This document shows positions 33,496-47,400 of a stretch of DNA of 64,000 bases, piece by piece. This DNA comes from Leidyana gryllorum EB-2025a. Its lineage: Eukaryota > Apicomplexa. The notes under the pieces were generated by a model. It was not told the origin of the DNA and searched no databases. It was given only the letters and a program-made list of their open reading frames with translations. The stretch covers positions 231,371-295,370 of the forward strand of contig JBLWGC010000173.1 in NCBI GenBank assembly GCA_048772705.1. Reading direction: 5' to 3'. Every line of letters starts with the position of its first letter. The first letter of the stretch is position 1. The position numbers and the translations under genes are program-made.

Positions 33496-33929
33496 ACAGA
33501 GAGCGCTGCATGCCCTTCTCTATTCGTGATCGGTCTATGGTGCCCTAACCGCAACAGATTCCACACAACCCACGGCCCACGCCGATTGTGAAAAAAAGTA
33601 TCTCGCCGCGCCCACCATCTCCGTGGTGGTGTGTCCTCCTCCATTCGCCTACCAGTATCACTCTTGAGTCCCCTCCCACCAGTATCACTGTTGAGTCCCC
33701 CTCCCGACCTCCGAGCTGCTCCTGGTAAACCCATCCAACCTGTCGATCAATCTTCTCTATCTGTACCAACTCGCCCTTTGCCTGATGTCTCCGAGTGTTC
33801 GGCCGCACACACACCTCGCAATCCCCTTTATCCACTCGCGGTGGAGGTGGCGACTCTGTACCAATGTAGTTGTGCCAATTAGAACAAAAGCCATGTGTGG
33901 GGGCGCACTTTGTACACTCCAAATTTCGT
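33496..33929. other. Intergenic, 434 bp between S30 and Enhancer of polycomb
   Basis: The largest gap in the window. It contains a 23-bp direct repeat (33651-33673 and 33678-33700, differing by one base), C/T-rich stretches on the plus strand and two CCAAT-like pentamers near 33860 and 33876. It presumably carries the 3' end of S30 and the promoter of the next gene. No convincing coding sequence was found, although several short frames are open on both strands. Confidence 0.5.
33651..33700 (+). repeat. Short direct repeat, 2 x 23 bp
   Basis: ACCAGTATCACTCTTGAGTC and its near-copy ACCAGTATCACTGTTGAGTC, each followed by CCC, start 27 bp apart. They lie in the S30-EPC intergenic region and could be a duplicated binding site. 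Confidence 0.7.
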
Positions 33930-35847
33930 ATGCCCAAGCACACCCCCCCTACGGCACCTGAGCCCGTACCCCAATTAGACCTTTACAAGCCATTACCCAT
34001 AGTCACGTCCTTAAAAGACTTGGAGCGCTTCCTGGTAACGAAATGCAAGCATAGTTCCTTGTTCCAACGCGCAGTAGACTAGTCTGGGGGTTACCGCACT
34101 TGCCAGAGAGCACGCTATTGCGTGGTTCAAGCAGAGACATCAAGCCGATAAACACGCTGCTAAGCTTGCCACAGCTGCCGCACCCGTTAAAGCATCCCAA
34201 CAAACAAAACCAAGAACAATCATCACACCTGGGTGTGACAAGGTGCCACTCGAACAGCTGTACACTCGGCCGCCATATCGATACACGGAGCATTATGTCA
34301 AGTCTTGCATTCATCGTGGATAGTGAGTTTCTCTTGACGAGTCGTGTAATGAACATCAAATCCTCAGTACACAACAGCTCGAGCTCAGCCGTGGGGACTA
34401 CGTCGGGTATGATATCATGATGGAAGATATTGTCTTCCTCCAACGGTTGGCGCTGGATCTGCGACTGACCACCTCGGCTACAGCAGAGCCTCCATTGACC
34501 CTTGAGGAGAATTTCATCCGACTTATAGATCAGTTTGAGAACAACACAGCACTGGGCCCACCCATAGCCTATGACATAGGTGAGAGAATTGATAAATCTT
34601 TGTGCCTACATCTCCCGTATCTATAGCGCTTGGCATCGCCCAATCCCTGCCTGCGATATCTCAGCAACTCACCGCTCGTGGTATTCGAGCTATATATGAT
34701 GTAAGGAATGGGCCAATAACATGTCGCTCTATGCTGAATTCTGATCTGTAGCATTGGGTAGAGCGCCGCAACGAGCTGCAGAAGCCTTTGCTACGCAAGT
34801 TTTGGACGGGGTCGCCTCCAAATCAACCAACCAATCTCAATGTGTTCCAAACGAGACTGCCCAATCGGGAGCGTATGGCTTTGCGACGGCCACGTAGATC
34901 TCTGCAAGACGCTTCTAGGCGATTTGACGCGGTGCTGAATGACCTAAAGAAGGTGGAAAAGATCATCAAGCAGATGGTGCGCCGCGATCGCCAGAAAATG
35001 CTATTGGCTGAACTTAACAGCTGTATATTTGAACAAGTGAGGATGCTCATTTCGTTGACTTTGTGCCGAACCATTCCGGCTTGTTCAGATGCGTCGAGAG
35101 CTACAAGATTCCACATACGTCAATCCTTATTGGCTTTATCTCAAACGCAACAAGTTCAGCAAGATTTTGGACAGAGCAGGCCCTGTAGAGTAAGTCTATA
35201 TACTATCGCGTCCTCATCCACTCATTCGTCCAGATGGACCGAGCAAGTGAGTAGCGACGATAATCAGTCGGTCACGACAGCTGGTCTGGGGAAGAACTTG
35301 CCATTGGCAAGTCTGGCTGTAGCGCCCGAGTCTGTAGAAACATTATTAAGGTTCCGAAGAGGTAAGATTATGGGTGTAGAACGTGTGTGCAAATGTCCGA
35401 CAGACGCACAATCTGTAATGTGGATGGATCGACTGCCAGCATACGGCACAGCATCTGATTACGACGTTATAGTTGGACCAGTCGCCGAATCAGCCCCAAG
35501 CAATAAACGCACTGCCGAGGGCACACAACGGAGTGAGATTGTCCCTTTCAACACCTATGTAAAGCACTTCGCTCCTGCTGGGGCGGTGGAGTACGCTCCT
35601 CCAATGGCCAGTCTGCCAAGCATGATTGGGGCAGGTGAGAGGTCACTATTGACGACAATTATGAGCGATCAAAAATCACATAGGCTACGGTGTTTGGGGG
35701 ACAGTCCTCCACACGATGCGGCAGTGTCGCTTGATGCAGACCATGGTCGGTCTGTCGGGTCCATTGCCAGCGAAGGGTGGAGGCCGGTCGAACTTTTCAG
35801 TCAGGGGACGACGGGACGAACCATCTGGTGGTGCGCGTCGGTCTTGA
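33930..35847 (+). CDS. EPC: Enhancer of polycomb (EPL1) homologue, NuA4 complex subunit
   Basis: Scaffold subunit of NuA4-type histone acetyltransferase complexes. Eight exons join in phase to about 530 aa: 33930-34073, 34111-34322, 34368-34579, 34627-34700, 34752-35036, 35089-35189, 35234-35634, 35684-35847. LDLYKPLPIV matches the EPL1 N-terminal LDxNKPLPV motif. GYDIMMEDIVFLQRL followed by LTLEENFIRLIDQFE matches the EPcA region (YDMDExDxxWL then LSExxFExxIDxFE). IYDHWVERR with LLRKFW, then a charged coiled-coil ending LNSCIFEQ, completes the EPcA signature. The C-terminal third is not conserved in any family I know and its last intron is predicted from phase alone. The last 47 coding bases overlap the MAPR-like gene on the other strand. 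Confidence 0.82.
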
Positions 35848-36232
35848 CGAAAGCGGGGTGCGAAAATCTGTCAAGGTTGAGCAAGCCCGTGGTGGGGTCT
35901 ACCGGCGCAGGGTCAGAACGTAACGGAACATAGTAGCCAACGACTTTGTACTTGGAACCAAACCGGACGAGCCACTGTGAGGCACTGGTAACCTCTTCTT
36001 CGGTCAGCTGGTCTAGCTCGACCAGTTGACTTGCCAATGAGAGGTCCATTCTAGCAAGCGCGAGAGTTGCTTCCTGGCCAGCAAGACAGGAGTAGGGCGC
36101 GCCTTGTCCATAGAAACTTGGTCCGGTTGGGTGAGAACTGACGTTGAAGACAACTCCGTACAAACTCACGTATATTGACTCCTTGCTGCTCGGACTGTGG
36201 GCTACGAGTACAGCTTCAGTGATGGGCTCCAT
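35801..36232 (-). CDS. MAPR-type cytochrome b5-like heme-binding protein
   Basis: Single exon, 143 aa. The membrane-associated progesterone receptor (PGRMC/neudesin) variant of the cytochrome b5 fold is recognisable: YVSLYGVVFNVSSH, then FYGQGAPYSCLAGQEAT, which carries the tyrosine that coordinates heme in PGRMC1, then LALARMDL and WLVRFGSKYKVVG. No N-terminal membrane anchor or signal peptide is visible, unlike PGRMC1, so the protein may be soluble. Family roles include heme transfer and support of cytochrome P450 enzymes. The start lies 64 bp from the divergent cytidylyltransferase start; the 3' end overlaps the Enhancer of polycomb gene. Confidence 0.78.
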   Translation of the reverse strand: MEPITEAVLVAHSPSSKESIYVSLYGVVFNVSSHPTGPSFYGQGAPYSCLAGQEATLALARMDLSLASQLVELDQLTEEEVTSASQWLVRFGSKYKVVGYYVPLRSDPAPVDPTTGLLNLDRFSHPAFVKTDAHHQMVRPVVP

Positions 36233-36287
36233 GGTGTTTAGTGAGGAGTTTTTAAGCTTGAGTCAGTGAGCAAGAAAGAGAAGATAG

Positions 36288-37364
<1,077 letters not shown>

Positions 37365-37405
37365 GAAAACAATATTCACTCTCCTCAAATGCACACACAG
37401 ATAGC

Positions 37406-40400
37406 TCAAATTCCTAAAAGAGTTCGTTGAGCATCCTCGATGTCACTGCGCAGTCCGGTGACAGCCGAGTTCAGTTGATCAACAGACTCCATCATACTCT
37501 TAAGACCTTCCTGGAGCTTGGTGAGATTTGTTTGGGTTTCAGCGTGCAGGGAACGATGAATTGCCTCCCGTTCCCGAACACTTCCCAGAACACCCTCAAA
37601 CACGGTTATGATTTCCTTGACCGCCTCTGGATAGCCGGACAGAGAACTTTTGACCACATTGAGCGTTTCCTCCATCTGGAAGCAGTGATTACAGCGAGCA
37701 GATCGTCTGTCGTCTTACCGATCGTCGTTGAAGCTTCTCTGACCGAGCTGCCGCTTGGCCATCAATCTGAAAATCAATGTTTGTGAACTTTGTCCTGAGG
37801 CCCTTGTCGCTCACTGTCGACTGGAGAACAGCGTCGAAATATGTCCTCGCCACCGCCAGATTGCTTCCTGTAGCCGCACTCGAATTATTTTTGGCCGCCA
37901 GTGCCTCAGGTAAGCTCTCCATTGTTGTTCCAAGCACGCCAGTACTCGTTTGAGGAGGTGAAGGCTTCCCGAGGGTGGCTGGTGAATCACAAATATCATC
38001 TTGATCTGAACCCCCATCTTCGGTCTCACCTCCTCTTGATGCAGCGGTGTCCACGCCACCACCTCCTACTTTTTCCACAGCAGTGGAGTTCGCACTATGT
38101 TGTGCAGCCGTATCGTCATTGGCTCCAAGGACCTGCATTCCTTCTCGCTCAATTCGGGCACCGCTCTCCTCCGTGAACATCCAAGTCCTTCCACTGTTCT
38201 CATGACCCACTGCTGGTGGGGGGGGTGGTGGGACACCACCTCCCAGCACAGTTGTTGTTGCTTGATCTGTCATCCTGTTGTTATTGTTGTCAAGAACGCC
38301 GGCTTGACCTCCATAAGTGGCGGGCTCGCCATAGGCGCCTCCTCCATAACCTCCTAGAATTGCAGGTTCATAAGTGTCAACATCGGATCCAGGCACTCGA
38401 CCTCCATTCGTCTCCTCGGCTCCCAGCACAATGCTTCCGCTTCCATACGTCGCGCCGGTGACCTCCTCCACAGGCTCGCCTCCTTGCTGCTGTGGGTGTG
38501 TTGCGTGGTGTAGTTTGCCATCGCCATACGCGCCCTCGACACCGTACGACGGTGGAGGCAGCTCCTCCCCTGATTCATCATCAGCAGCTGTCAAGTCAAA
38601 CTCCCCCACTATCATACCTTCTCCACCTCCTCCATAAGGTGGCATACTCTGTGGCTGTCCACCCTGAGAATTGTTCCAGTAGGAGGACGTTGCCTGATGG
38701 TCATAAGCACCTGGATGGGCGCCATCTGCACCTTGACCACCCCGAGGCCCGTCATATTGGTTCTGATCTCCTCCATATGTCATCGGTTGCTCACTACCTG
38801 GACCACCTCCATACCCACCATAGTGAGGGGTGCCATCTCCGACACTGATGGGATAGTGTTGCTGCTGCGGCTGTTGTTGTGCCTCGTCAGACACTCCCAC
38901 GATTGCACTGCTGCCGTAGCCTGGCTCACCACCGGTGACCTCACCACCATACCCATTCAGAGGCTGACTCCCATATGTACCTTCCATCACCTGGTTATCA
39001 CCTCCCCGTCCATAGTCGTATGGGGCATCGGACTGTCCATAACCACCCATCTCTTGTCCGTAGGGTGGATCCTGTGAGCCAAGAGGCTGTTCCTGACCAT
39101 AAGCAGGATGCGAGTCCGGTTGGCCATAAGCCTCGTGCTGCCCATAAGCATCTTGCTGCTGCCCATATCCATCTTGCTGCTGTCCGTAAGCATCTTGCTG
39201 CTGTTGCCCAGCACCTTCCCGGGGTTGACCATACATCGAGGTAGGCGGCTCCTGTCCGTAGCCAGATTGTGGGTCTTGACCATAAGCCGGAGGTGGTTGC
39301 TGATGTTGATCCTGGCCGTATGCCATCTGGTCATGAGCACCATATGCCTCCTGATTGTAAGCCTCTTGTTGTCCATCAGGCATACCGCTGCCATATTGGT
39401 CGTGACCATAATTCGGCTGCTGGTCCTGAGGGGCAGCACCACCATATCCGAGCTGCTGCTGCTGCTCGTAGCCACCGACATGATCATGGCCATGGCCGTA
39501 GTTGTGCTGTTCATTACTGTTATAGACGTGACTGATCTCATTAGGTCGGGCCGACCCCAGCCCCTCACCGCGTCCGGACTTATCGAACCCCTCTAGTCCA
39601 GGCACCAAGTTTTGTTGCGGGTCGGGGATTGTGAAAGGGTCCTGATCTGGTGGAGAAACTGGCGGTTCCTCATCTCCCAGCACGAAAGGTCCTGGAACTG
39701 CTTGACGAGTTGCCGAGGGTTGATGAGTTGGTAAAGTAAACTCCATGTGATCTCCCTGGCCTGCCGCGGAAGAAGTCTCTCCGGGCGTCCAAGCTGGTGC
39801 CTCACCACCCATGCGTGACTGCCAAGGCATTTGAGGCGCTACGGCTTGTTGATGATCCCAATACGGATTTGAGCCGGCGACTGCCGGTTGCTCGACCGCG
39901 GGAGTACTTCGAGGTGCAGGACCCAAAGTGGGAACAGCGTCCAGTCTTGTCGGGCGTGGTGAAGGAGCGCCCGAATCGCCTCCAGCAGGCTGCACTCCCG
40001 CGGACGGCAGGGGAGGTGCGTTAGACGGAGTATTAGCCGCTATCAGGGAGCTCTCAGGTGGAACCAATAAGCCCAGATTGATCATCCCTTCAGCGACAGA
40101 GAGCAGGAAGGCCGTATTCTCACGAGGATATTCGTTAACGTGTTTCACGAGGTCTTGATTTGATGGATTCTGAGGAAGGAGAGTGAATCTGAGGGATCTG
40201 CGACGAGGGTGACGATCCTACCGTAGTCCACGTCCGCAAATGAGCTATTCGTTGTCGATAGATGCGTGGCTGCTTGTCATTAGCCTTCCAAATCGCTGAT
40301 GAAGAATTTGTGCTGCAAGAAAACGAGGCCTTCAACTTACCATCTTCAGCCACATCGATTGCGACGGGGTTTAAGCCATCGACCACAACCAGCTGCTTCT

Positions 40401-40431
40401 TTGAAAGTTCGCGAGTTCGAGCTGTGGCCAT
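37406..40431 (-). CDS. Prion-like Gly/Tyr/Gln-rich protein, uncharacterised
   Basis: Four exons (40431-40341, 40295-40222, 40169-37719, 37675-37406) join in phase to 961 aa. The N-terminal ~100 residues look folded (KKQLVVVDGLNPVAIDV, IYRQRIAHLRTW, AFLLSVAEGMINLGLLVPP) but match no family I recognise. The central ~550 residues are low complexity, with dozens of YGQ, YGG and AYGQ units. The best run is at about 38980-39520, where PAYGQ/DAYGQQQ-type units repeat. The C-terminal ~130 residues return to normal composition and form a predicted coiled coil (residues around LHAETQTNLTKLQEGLK). Such tyrosine/glutamine-rich regions drive condensate formation in FUS-like proteins, but no RRM or RGG box is present. 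It starts 24 nt after the RING-like gene on the same strand. Confidence 0.78.
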
Positions 40432-40455
40432 CCCCCTTGGATTTTTTTTCCGCTG

Positions 40456-41419
40456 CTACAAATACAAATCGTGGCATCGCTTCATCTGGAAGGTTATCTG
40501 AGGGCACCAGGTACAGCCCACATACTGCTCTGCATCAGCCGCAGCGACGCAAACTGCACATATCACGTGGCCGCAGGGAGCGAAACGAGGCCGCTGGTAA
40601 CAACCAGGCGTACCATCAGGATCCTGTGGTCGATGGACTGGTCTGTGACATGCCAGGCACTCAATTAACGTCCAAATGCTCCCTACGTCCTTTGTATATT
40701 TTCGCCAATCTTGCGCACACCCTTTCATTGCATCGTCTGTCACCACCGGTATGCCGAAGGTAGCCGGCCGGAGGGGCAACTGCGGGGCTTCTTCGGCTTC
40801 GCGGCCCTCTAATGCCTGACACTTCCACAACCGAAAAGCAACTGGTACACTAGCGACACGATCAGGCGCCTTCCCTCGTACGACACAAGGGATGGGTTTG
40901 GGCGCAGATCGCTTGGGGGTGGGTTCTTTTGGAACTTCGGAGACTGCTTTTGGGGTGTCATTCGGATCACTATGGATCTCGATCAAGTCTGACGACACTC
41001 GGAGTGGTCGAGTCGTTTTGTATACTGCTTTAGGTGCCAAGTCAATGAAGCAGTCCAGCACGGCATCTCTAGGTGCATCAGGTGCCAACAAGCTTTTAGC
41101 CTGGCGTATTTTCAATAGAAGTGTGCGCCACCAGTGATACAGTACCCATTCCTCCGAGTCGACTGACCGTCGCTCTACCTTTTGAGAACCCGATTAGCGG
41201 AGAGAATCCACCACTTACATCCATTAATATAACATCGTCATCACTGTCACAGCTCTCGCTATTGTCGCCAATATCGACCACGAAAGATGCGCTGCCCGCC
41301 GAATCCACACCCGCTGGGGATGAGCGACTATTTCGCCGCTTCGGCTGCGCTCTCAACCTGCCCGCTCGGCCTCCTTCCTCTGCCAGATAACGTTTGCTCA
41401 TCGAACCAAATTTTTTCAT
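40456..41419 (-). CDS. RING-like zinc-finger protein, uncharacterised
   Basis: Two exons, 41419-41219 and 41178-40456 (40-nt intron), join in phase to 307 aa. A second in-frame ATG at 41401 is an alternative start. The N-terminus is basic and Ser-rich, followed by an acidic patch (SCDSDDDVILMD). The C-terminal 60 residues contain a Cys/His cluster: ECLACHRP, then FAPCGHVICAVC and CTWC. This spacing fits a RING finger with a long first loop, which would suggest an E3 ubiquitin ligase. The central third has no recognisable domain. The first ATG is only 6 bp from the divergent THOC2 ATG, and the stop is 24 nt before the next same-strand gene. Confidence 0.7.
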
Positions 41420-41425
41420 GGCCTC
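41420..41425. promoter_or_regulatory. 6-bp gap between divergent start codons
   Basis: The RING-like gene (ATG complement at 41417-41419) and THOC2 (ATG 41426) leave just GGCCTC between their start codons. If the second Met of the RING gene is used the gap grows to 24 bp. Either the transcripts start inside each other's coding region, giving overlapping antisense 5' ends, or one annotated start is wrong. Confidence 0.5.
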
Positions 41426-44400
41426 ATGGCGGAGTTGGAGGCTATCGATTCTTTACTGAGTTGGACTGATGCAGTTGCGAGGAAGAGGGAGCGTGTGTTT
41501 CCACTAATACTGAGGCTACCACAGCCCGCATCATTGGTAGGGACTCCTGAATGGCTCCCCTCGGGCGATGATGTGGACGAGATTCGATTTCTGAATGAGC
41601 GAAGACGGGATCTGGTGCATGCCATCTGGGACTTCGTCAAGCGCACCGGCGAAGGACGGTACGCTGTCAATGACGAAAATCAAGTGGTGTCACAGCTATC
41701 GAAGAGAGTATTCGAAACGAATCGAGATGATGGCCACTTACAGCGCCACTTTGTTCAGTTATTGATGGTTGTTGTCCTGGCTCACTCGGGCTTGGCGGAC
41801 TGGTTATTGGATGACGTCCTCTTCCTGGTTTCAGGGGTGTTATACCTGCAGGCTAAAGCATACAAGGACACAGCAAGGGTCAAGACACCAGAGGCGTGTC
41901 GTATGTACTATCTGTGGGGAGACCAGGTGGCAGAGATCTTCAATGAGAGTCTGCGCAGTGTGTTACTTCTCATGCATACGCTCGTGAGCGAGAAGGATTT
42001 GGACTGGTCCGTCTTCTTGGTGGAACACGATGAAGTGAAATCCGAAACCGGGCCAGACCTCCTGACCAGCCGACTGAAACGGATGTTAGAGCGATTAATC
42101 ACCCGGTTGTCAGCGTGGCCGAGTCCGTTATTGGATCCCAAGTACTCTGTATTAGGGTTCTGGGGCCACATGGACAAAGGATCGTGGAGTAAACGTCGGT
42201 GGTGCGACAGCTTCAATCAAGGAGACCTGCGTGAATTACGACAGCGAAGTACAGCAATCCGGGACAGTTTGGGAGACGTGTGCTTGGGCTGGATCTCTCT
42301 GGCTCACCTCACTGCTTCGGCTGATAATCAGCTTTTCGACAAGTACCGCCCTGCTCTATCCCTCCCATCAAAAGCTTCGTTGAGTTGCGAAGCGCCTGCG
42401 GATTCTGTTTTTCCGTTTCCGCAGTTACATCGCTCTAGTATTCGTGCAAGGACAAAGGCTAGTTTCACCCTGCCAAATGCCCCTCTGCTAAGGCAGAATG
42501 CATATGGATGGGGACAATATATGACTGCTCTTGGATATTTCGTGTTTTCAACGGCTCCGTTGACAGCCAAGGAGAAGTTGGACGACATAGCAGGACGTGT
42601 GCTGCGAGGTGATCACATCGAACACGCGTCTGACTTTGAGAGTCGATTGCTGGATATGATGGTTCGTGGTGAACTGGATGCACGCCGTCTGGCCAAACAT
42701 AGTTTGCTGATGATTGCTGAGGCATTCTTCGGCAAGAAACGTGGTGGCAGTGCTGGTCCGGCCTTTGATCCCATATGCAGCAACGAGCGGGCGGAGAAGT
42801 TGAAGGCGAAGGGGACCGATGCCTCCTCTGCTGAGACCGGTGGTAGTTTGCAGAACAATAATGCGACGACTAGCAACACTTCGGGTCCTTCCGCGAGTGC
42901 TGCTAGTTTCGAAGGTCAATGTGTGACATACGTAAATCTCAGGGCCATGGTGGCTCTGGGATGGCTACTTGATTGGCTCAATAATCAATATCTCGGCGAA
43001 GTGAGCTGCTCTTCCTCCTGCCTACTTTACTTGACTGAAAATATTTCTGAGGCGCACTGGTTCACTCGACCCTCCTTGGCAGGCGCTGATGAGTATATTG
43101 GACACGCACGAACGTTGGAGTGGAGTCAAGGATACTGCCGCAGCCCCTTTATCGGTTGTATATGTCGGTGATCCGCGAAATACAGTCACTGTATCTGTCG
43201 ACTTCACTGAGCCTTTACTGTTGCTCAGTATGCAGGATGGCGGACCAACGAAGCCGACCATCGATGCAACAGCGCTGACCGCTGCGGAAGGGAAGGACGG
43301 GGTGCGACGACTCTTGGACCCCACTGACTTTCCATGTTCGCTCAACACCCGAGCACGACTTCCTGTCGGGCTGATGGGGGTTTCGGCCATGTTGGCAGTC
43401 ATGGGTGTGCTGGACCCGTTGGAAGTGTTTGAAGCTCTTCCCCCCACCCTACCTACATTACAGACTCTTGGAGCATTGATTGAATCTGCCCATGTCCGCG
43501 AAATTGATCCGATGAGCACAGCTTGCAAGCCAGACCCAGATTCCTGGACAACTCGAGTTCGATACGAGATGGATGTCTACTGGGCCTCGCTGGAGTTTGG
43601 GGATGTTACGGCAGTCGAGGAGCGATTGAGACACTTTGAGTCTCCCAAGACTCAATTTCTCGCCATTCTTGTTGCGATGAACCAGAAAACCATCGTTGAA
43701 CGAATGATTGATCGCTTCCAACAAGAGGCCCCGGACTTCCCCTACCAACGCATTGAGTCGGTCAAGAACGCCTTTGGACACGTTGTCTGGTGAGTTTAGG
43801 ATAGAAACGGATTTGATCTCTTCTATCTCTTCATGCAGCGACTGCCTGGGGTCGGATGTACTCGCAACGGTGCCTGAACCATATGTCTACTCTCTGTCAA
43901 TTGGAAGTAGAAACGCATCTGGATGGCCTCGACTTGACGAGCATCTGGCTTCTTTTGGCGACCAGGTCCGCTGTCTGTATGGCTTGAACCGTGACTGGAT
44001 CGATCTGCCATCTCTTGGATACCAAAAACTGATTCAGGTGAGGTGGAAGAGCCGCATGGCTGAACCCATGACCCACTAACTCTCTTCTCGTCTCCGCAGC
44101 TATTGGGTGAAACCATCCGTTTTGACAAAGACTTTGGACGAGCGACAGAAATCCATCCGCTGCTGGTGAGTTTTCTTTGAGCTGTTATTTCTCCAACTTC
44201 CGGCACGACAGCGGTACTTTATGAACGACATTCTTTTCCCGAGTCTGCTGCGTGCACCAATGACAACCGAGCCGCCGAGCCTCAGCGCCTGGAGCACTCA
44301 TCATGAGGCTCAGAAGGAAGAGAACATTGAGAATCAACAACCAGCGGTGGCCTTGGCGTCTCTGATCTGGGGTCTGATGAAGGACAGCGTGGGAGTCGAA

Positions 44401-47400
44401 CAAAGATACGAACTGTATGCGGACTTCTTCTTGCGGAAGCTACGAACTGTTCCATACGTAAGTGGTCTCGGCCTTCGTCAGCGGAGTGTATGTATCCACC
44501 ATCACAGCGACACTATTCCAATGAGGATCGGCGAGTTGTCTTCAAGGCCCTCAAAAAGGTCACAGCCCCGGAGAGTCCAGGAAGTGCTCCCCGAAACGGG
44601 GACTCGGTTCAACTGATCAATTATGTGTTTGGCAGCAAGAGCAAAAGAAAGGTCTGGGGACGAAATGAGCGGGTTACAAGCGGCACAATTTGTCGCTTTG
44701 CCGTTCACAATCCGTTCGAGGTGAGATCTGGTCGCACACCAAAAGCTTCACTCTGATCTCATTAGACATTCGACGTCATCTTATACAACGTTGAGCTGTT
44801 CGATCCCGTTGTGATTAAAGCATTTCTGGACTTTGTACGTTCTGTAACTCTCTTGGGAGCGGACATTTGTGTCTTCCTGGTGGTCGAAAGGTGCGCGCAC
44901 ACTGGTTGGGGACCAGAAAATGGATTACACCCATATTCTCCTTCCGCAGACAACAAAATCGTGAGCTGTTGAGCAACGGTAAATGGGATTTGAGCCAACC
45001 GAAACCGAAGAGATTGAGAAATGACTCGTTGTTCGTATCTCGGTTCGTGAGAAGGTGAGACACTCCACTTATTGCATTATTCATACTGCTACAGATTCCA
45101 CTGGGTGCATTTCAAAGTGTTGGTGGCTTCTGTTGCGGCTCGAATCGTCGCCGAAGTGTCCAAACCCGACTTTCCACAGTCGTTAGAAGGCCACTTTGGG
45201 GATTATGTATTCATCCAAGACCTTCTGGTATGGATGGGGAGTTGTCCACAGCTGGCCTTGTCCGAGATGAGCGAAGAACAGTGTCGAGCCCTGCCCGCCG
45301 GGCAGGCCCTGAGAGCCATGGTGCTGAGCAACGAAGATGTTCGGGAGGAGGAGCTGAAGCCGGGGGCCCGTCAATGTCGCACGAACCTTCGAGATGCCTT
45401 GATGACTCCGTCGATATTCAGGAGCATAGTTTTCGGACTGTGCAAGTTGGTGAGTTGATCGCTGGTGGTATCCGCCGTTTTCAAAAACAGATTTCTCATC
45501 AGAGTATGGGAATATCGCTGGAGTATTCTCCCCAGGGAACCAAACTCTCACCTCAAAGTCGGCTCAAAGTATACCAGGATCTGACGGATGACATTGATGG
45601 ATGTTTGACTCACATTCTGGAGTTCTTGTCGTTGAACAACAGTATGTTGACAATCTCGCCGTCAGCTCAAACAGAGACATTGGCTTCTCGCTCTTTGCGC
45701 TTACTGCCCCCCTCGACATGGCCTAATCTATTCCAGTATGCCCCACTGGCCTTCGCCTGCGCATTGATACGGTGGGCTGCCCCACCAGCCATATGCCATC
45801 GCTTCGTGACGGAGAGTGAGGAAAAGGAGATTGTCGCAGCCACCTGTGCGCAAACACCAGTCAAAACTACAGAAGGCGAACCGGTTTTGGTTTTCGGGAG
45901 CCGAGCAACTCGAGCCGATTGGAACACTTTTGTGGAGTCTTTCGTCGCCAAAGAGATGGTGGTCAGCAGTGTTCCGACCCCTGCGACTTTGAGAAGGGGG
46001 GCTGTCACGAGAGTCTCTGTGGACTGCTTCCTCACCTTTTGGCAACTCGCGCTCGGAGACATATGTCATCCGGCGAGCGTGTACGAGTACCAGATTGGCA
46101 AGATCCAGTCAGAAATCAAGAATGTCCAGTCGGAGGCCAAGAAGGTTGACTACAAAGTTTCAGAAATGCAGAAACGGAGCCAAGACTCCCAACTATTGAA
46201 TGAATTCCTGAGCAATGGACGAGAACTTGAGAGAAAGCGGCGAAAACTTGCCGAGATCAGTGACACTTTGACAAAGGAAGCTGAACAAAAATCCCTTGTT
46301 GTCACCAAAGTACAGCGAGCCGTGTCCTCAAGATGTCGTTTCTGGTTCAGACCCGGGCAAGAAGGACTCCCGAGTCCCCTGATGGAGACAACTGGTGTCA
46401 CTCTACTTAAACGAAATCCATCCAAAGACGAACCGAATACCGAAGAAATTAGCCGGGGAGACATCATCATGAAGGGGGACGATGGAGACACCAGCGAGCA
46501 CACACCCGCACACTCCTCAACTCCCGGAGATATGGGTATTGAAGAAGAGACGGGTGCACCACCACGAGCGACCAAAGAAGAAGAGAGTAGGAGCGACGTC
46601 GATCCTTCGGGATCCATGGCAGAAGATCCTGCTGTAACATCTCCGGTCCAGCAACCAGTACCGAGCGAAAATGACCCGACCGATCGACTTCGAGATATTG
46701 AAGCGCTCGAAGAATTCTTGTCTCGGATGGTGGCGCCTCGTTGTCTCCTGACTCCGAGTGACAGTATATATTGCTGTAAATTCTTGTCAATGTTACTACA
46801 AATGTCGACTCCGGCAGTCCGTTTCGTGGACCTGATGCTGCTAATTGCGATCATGTTCCCAACCCAGTTGATGGCCTGTACGGACCGGGAAGCGGACAAC
46901 TTGGGACTCTTCATCATGGAGTGTCTCAAAATCATCCAAAACCTCACCAGCCGAAACGAGCTCAATCGATGGGTCACAGGGGGCGCAAAGAAGGCAATGG
47001 AGCTGGGCGACTCCACTCTCACTCACACGGATATTAATCACTTATTACTCGTGGTCGAGAAGCATCTTTTGGATACACTGATCCTTCCCTCTCTTCAGAG
47101 CTTCAACACCGACAGTACGACTGAAGCGGGGACGAGTGGCTGGTTTGCTGTACGCCGCTGTCTCCGTTTCCTCAACCAGATCGCCAAATCCTTCCCGATC
47201 TCATCGGGTGCAGCCCAGATCATATCTACTGCTCTCAACGAAGTGTCCGAGAAAGCGAATGAGGACAAAACCGTATGGAGAGATATATTGGCTCTCACTA
47301 AGGCATTGGATCGTCGAATCACCGGATCGAAACGACTCAACTTGGTTCCCGGTGTCACCATTTCCGGCATCGCGGCGAGTGGGAATGCACACAGCGTCTC

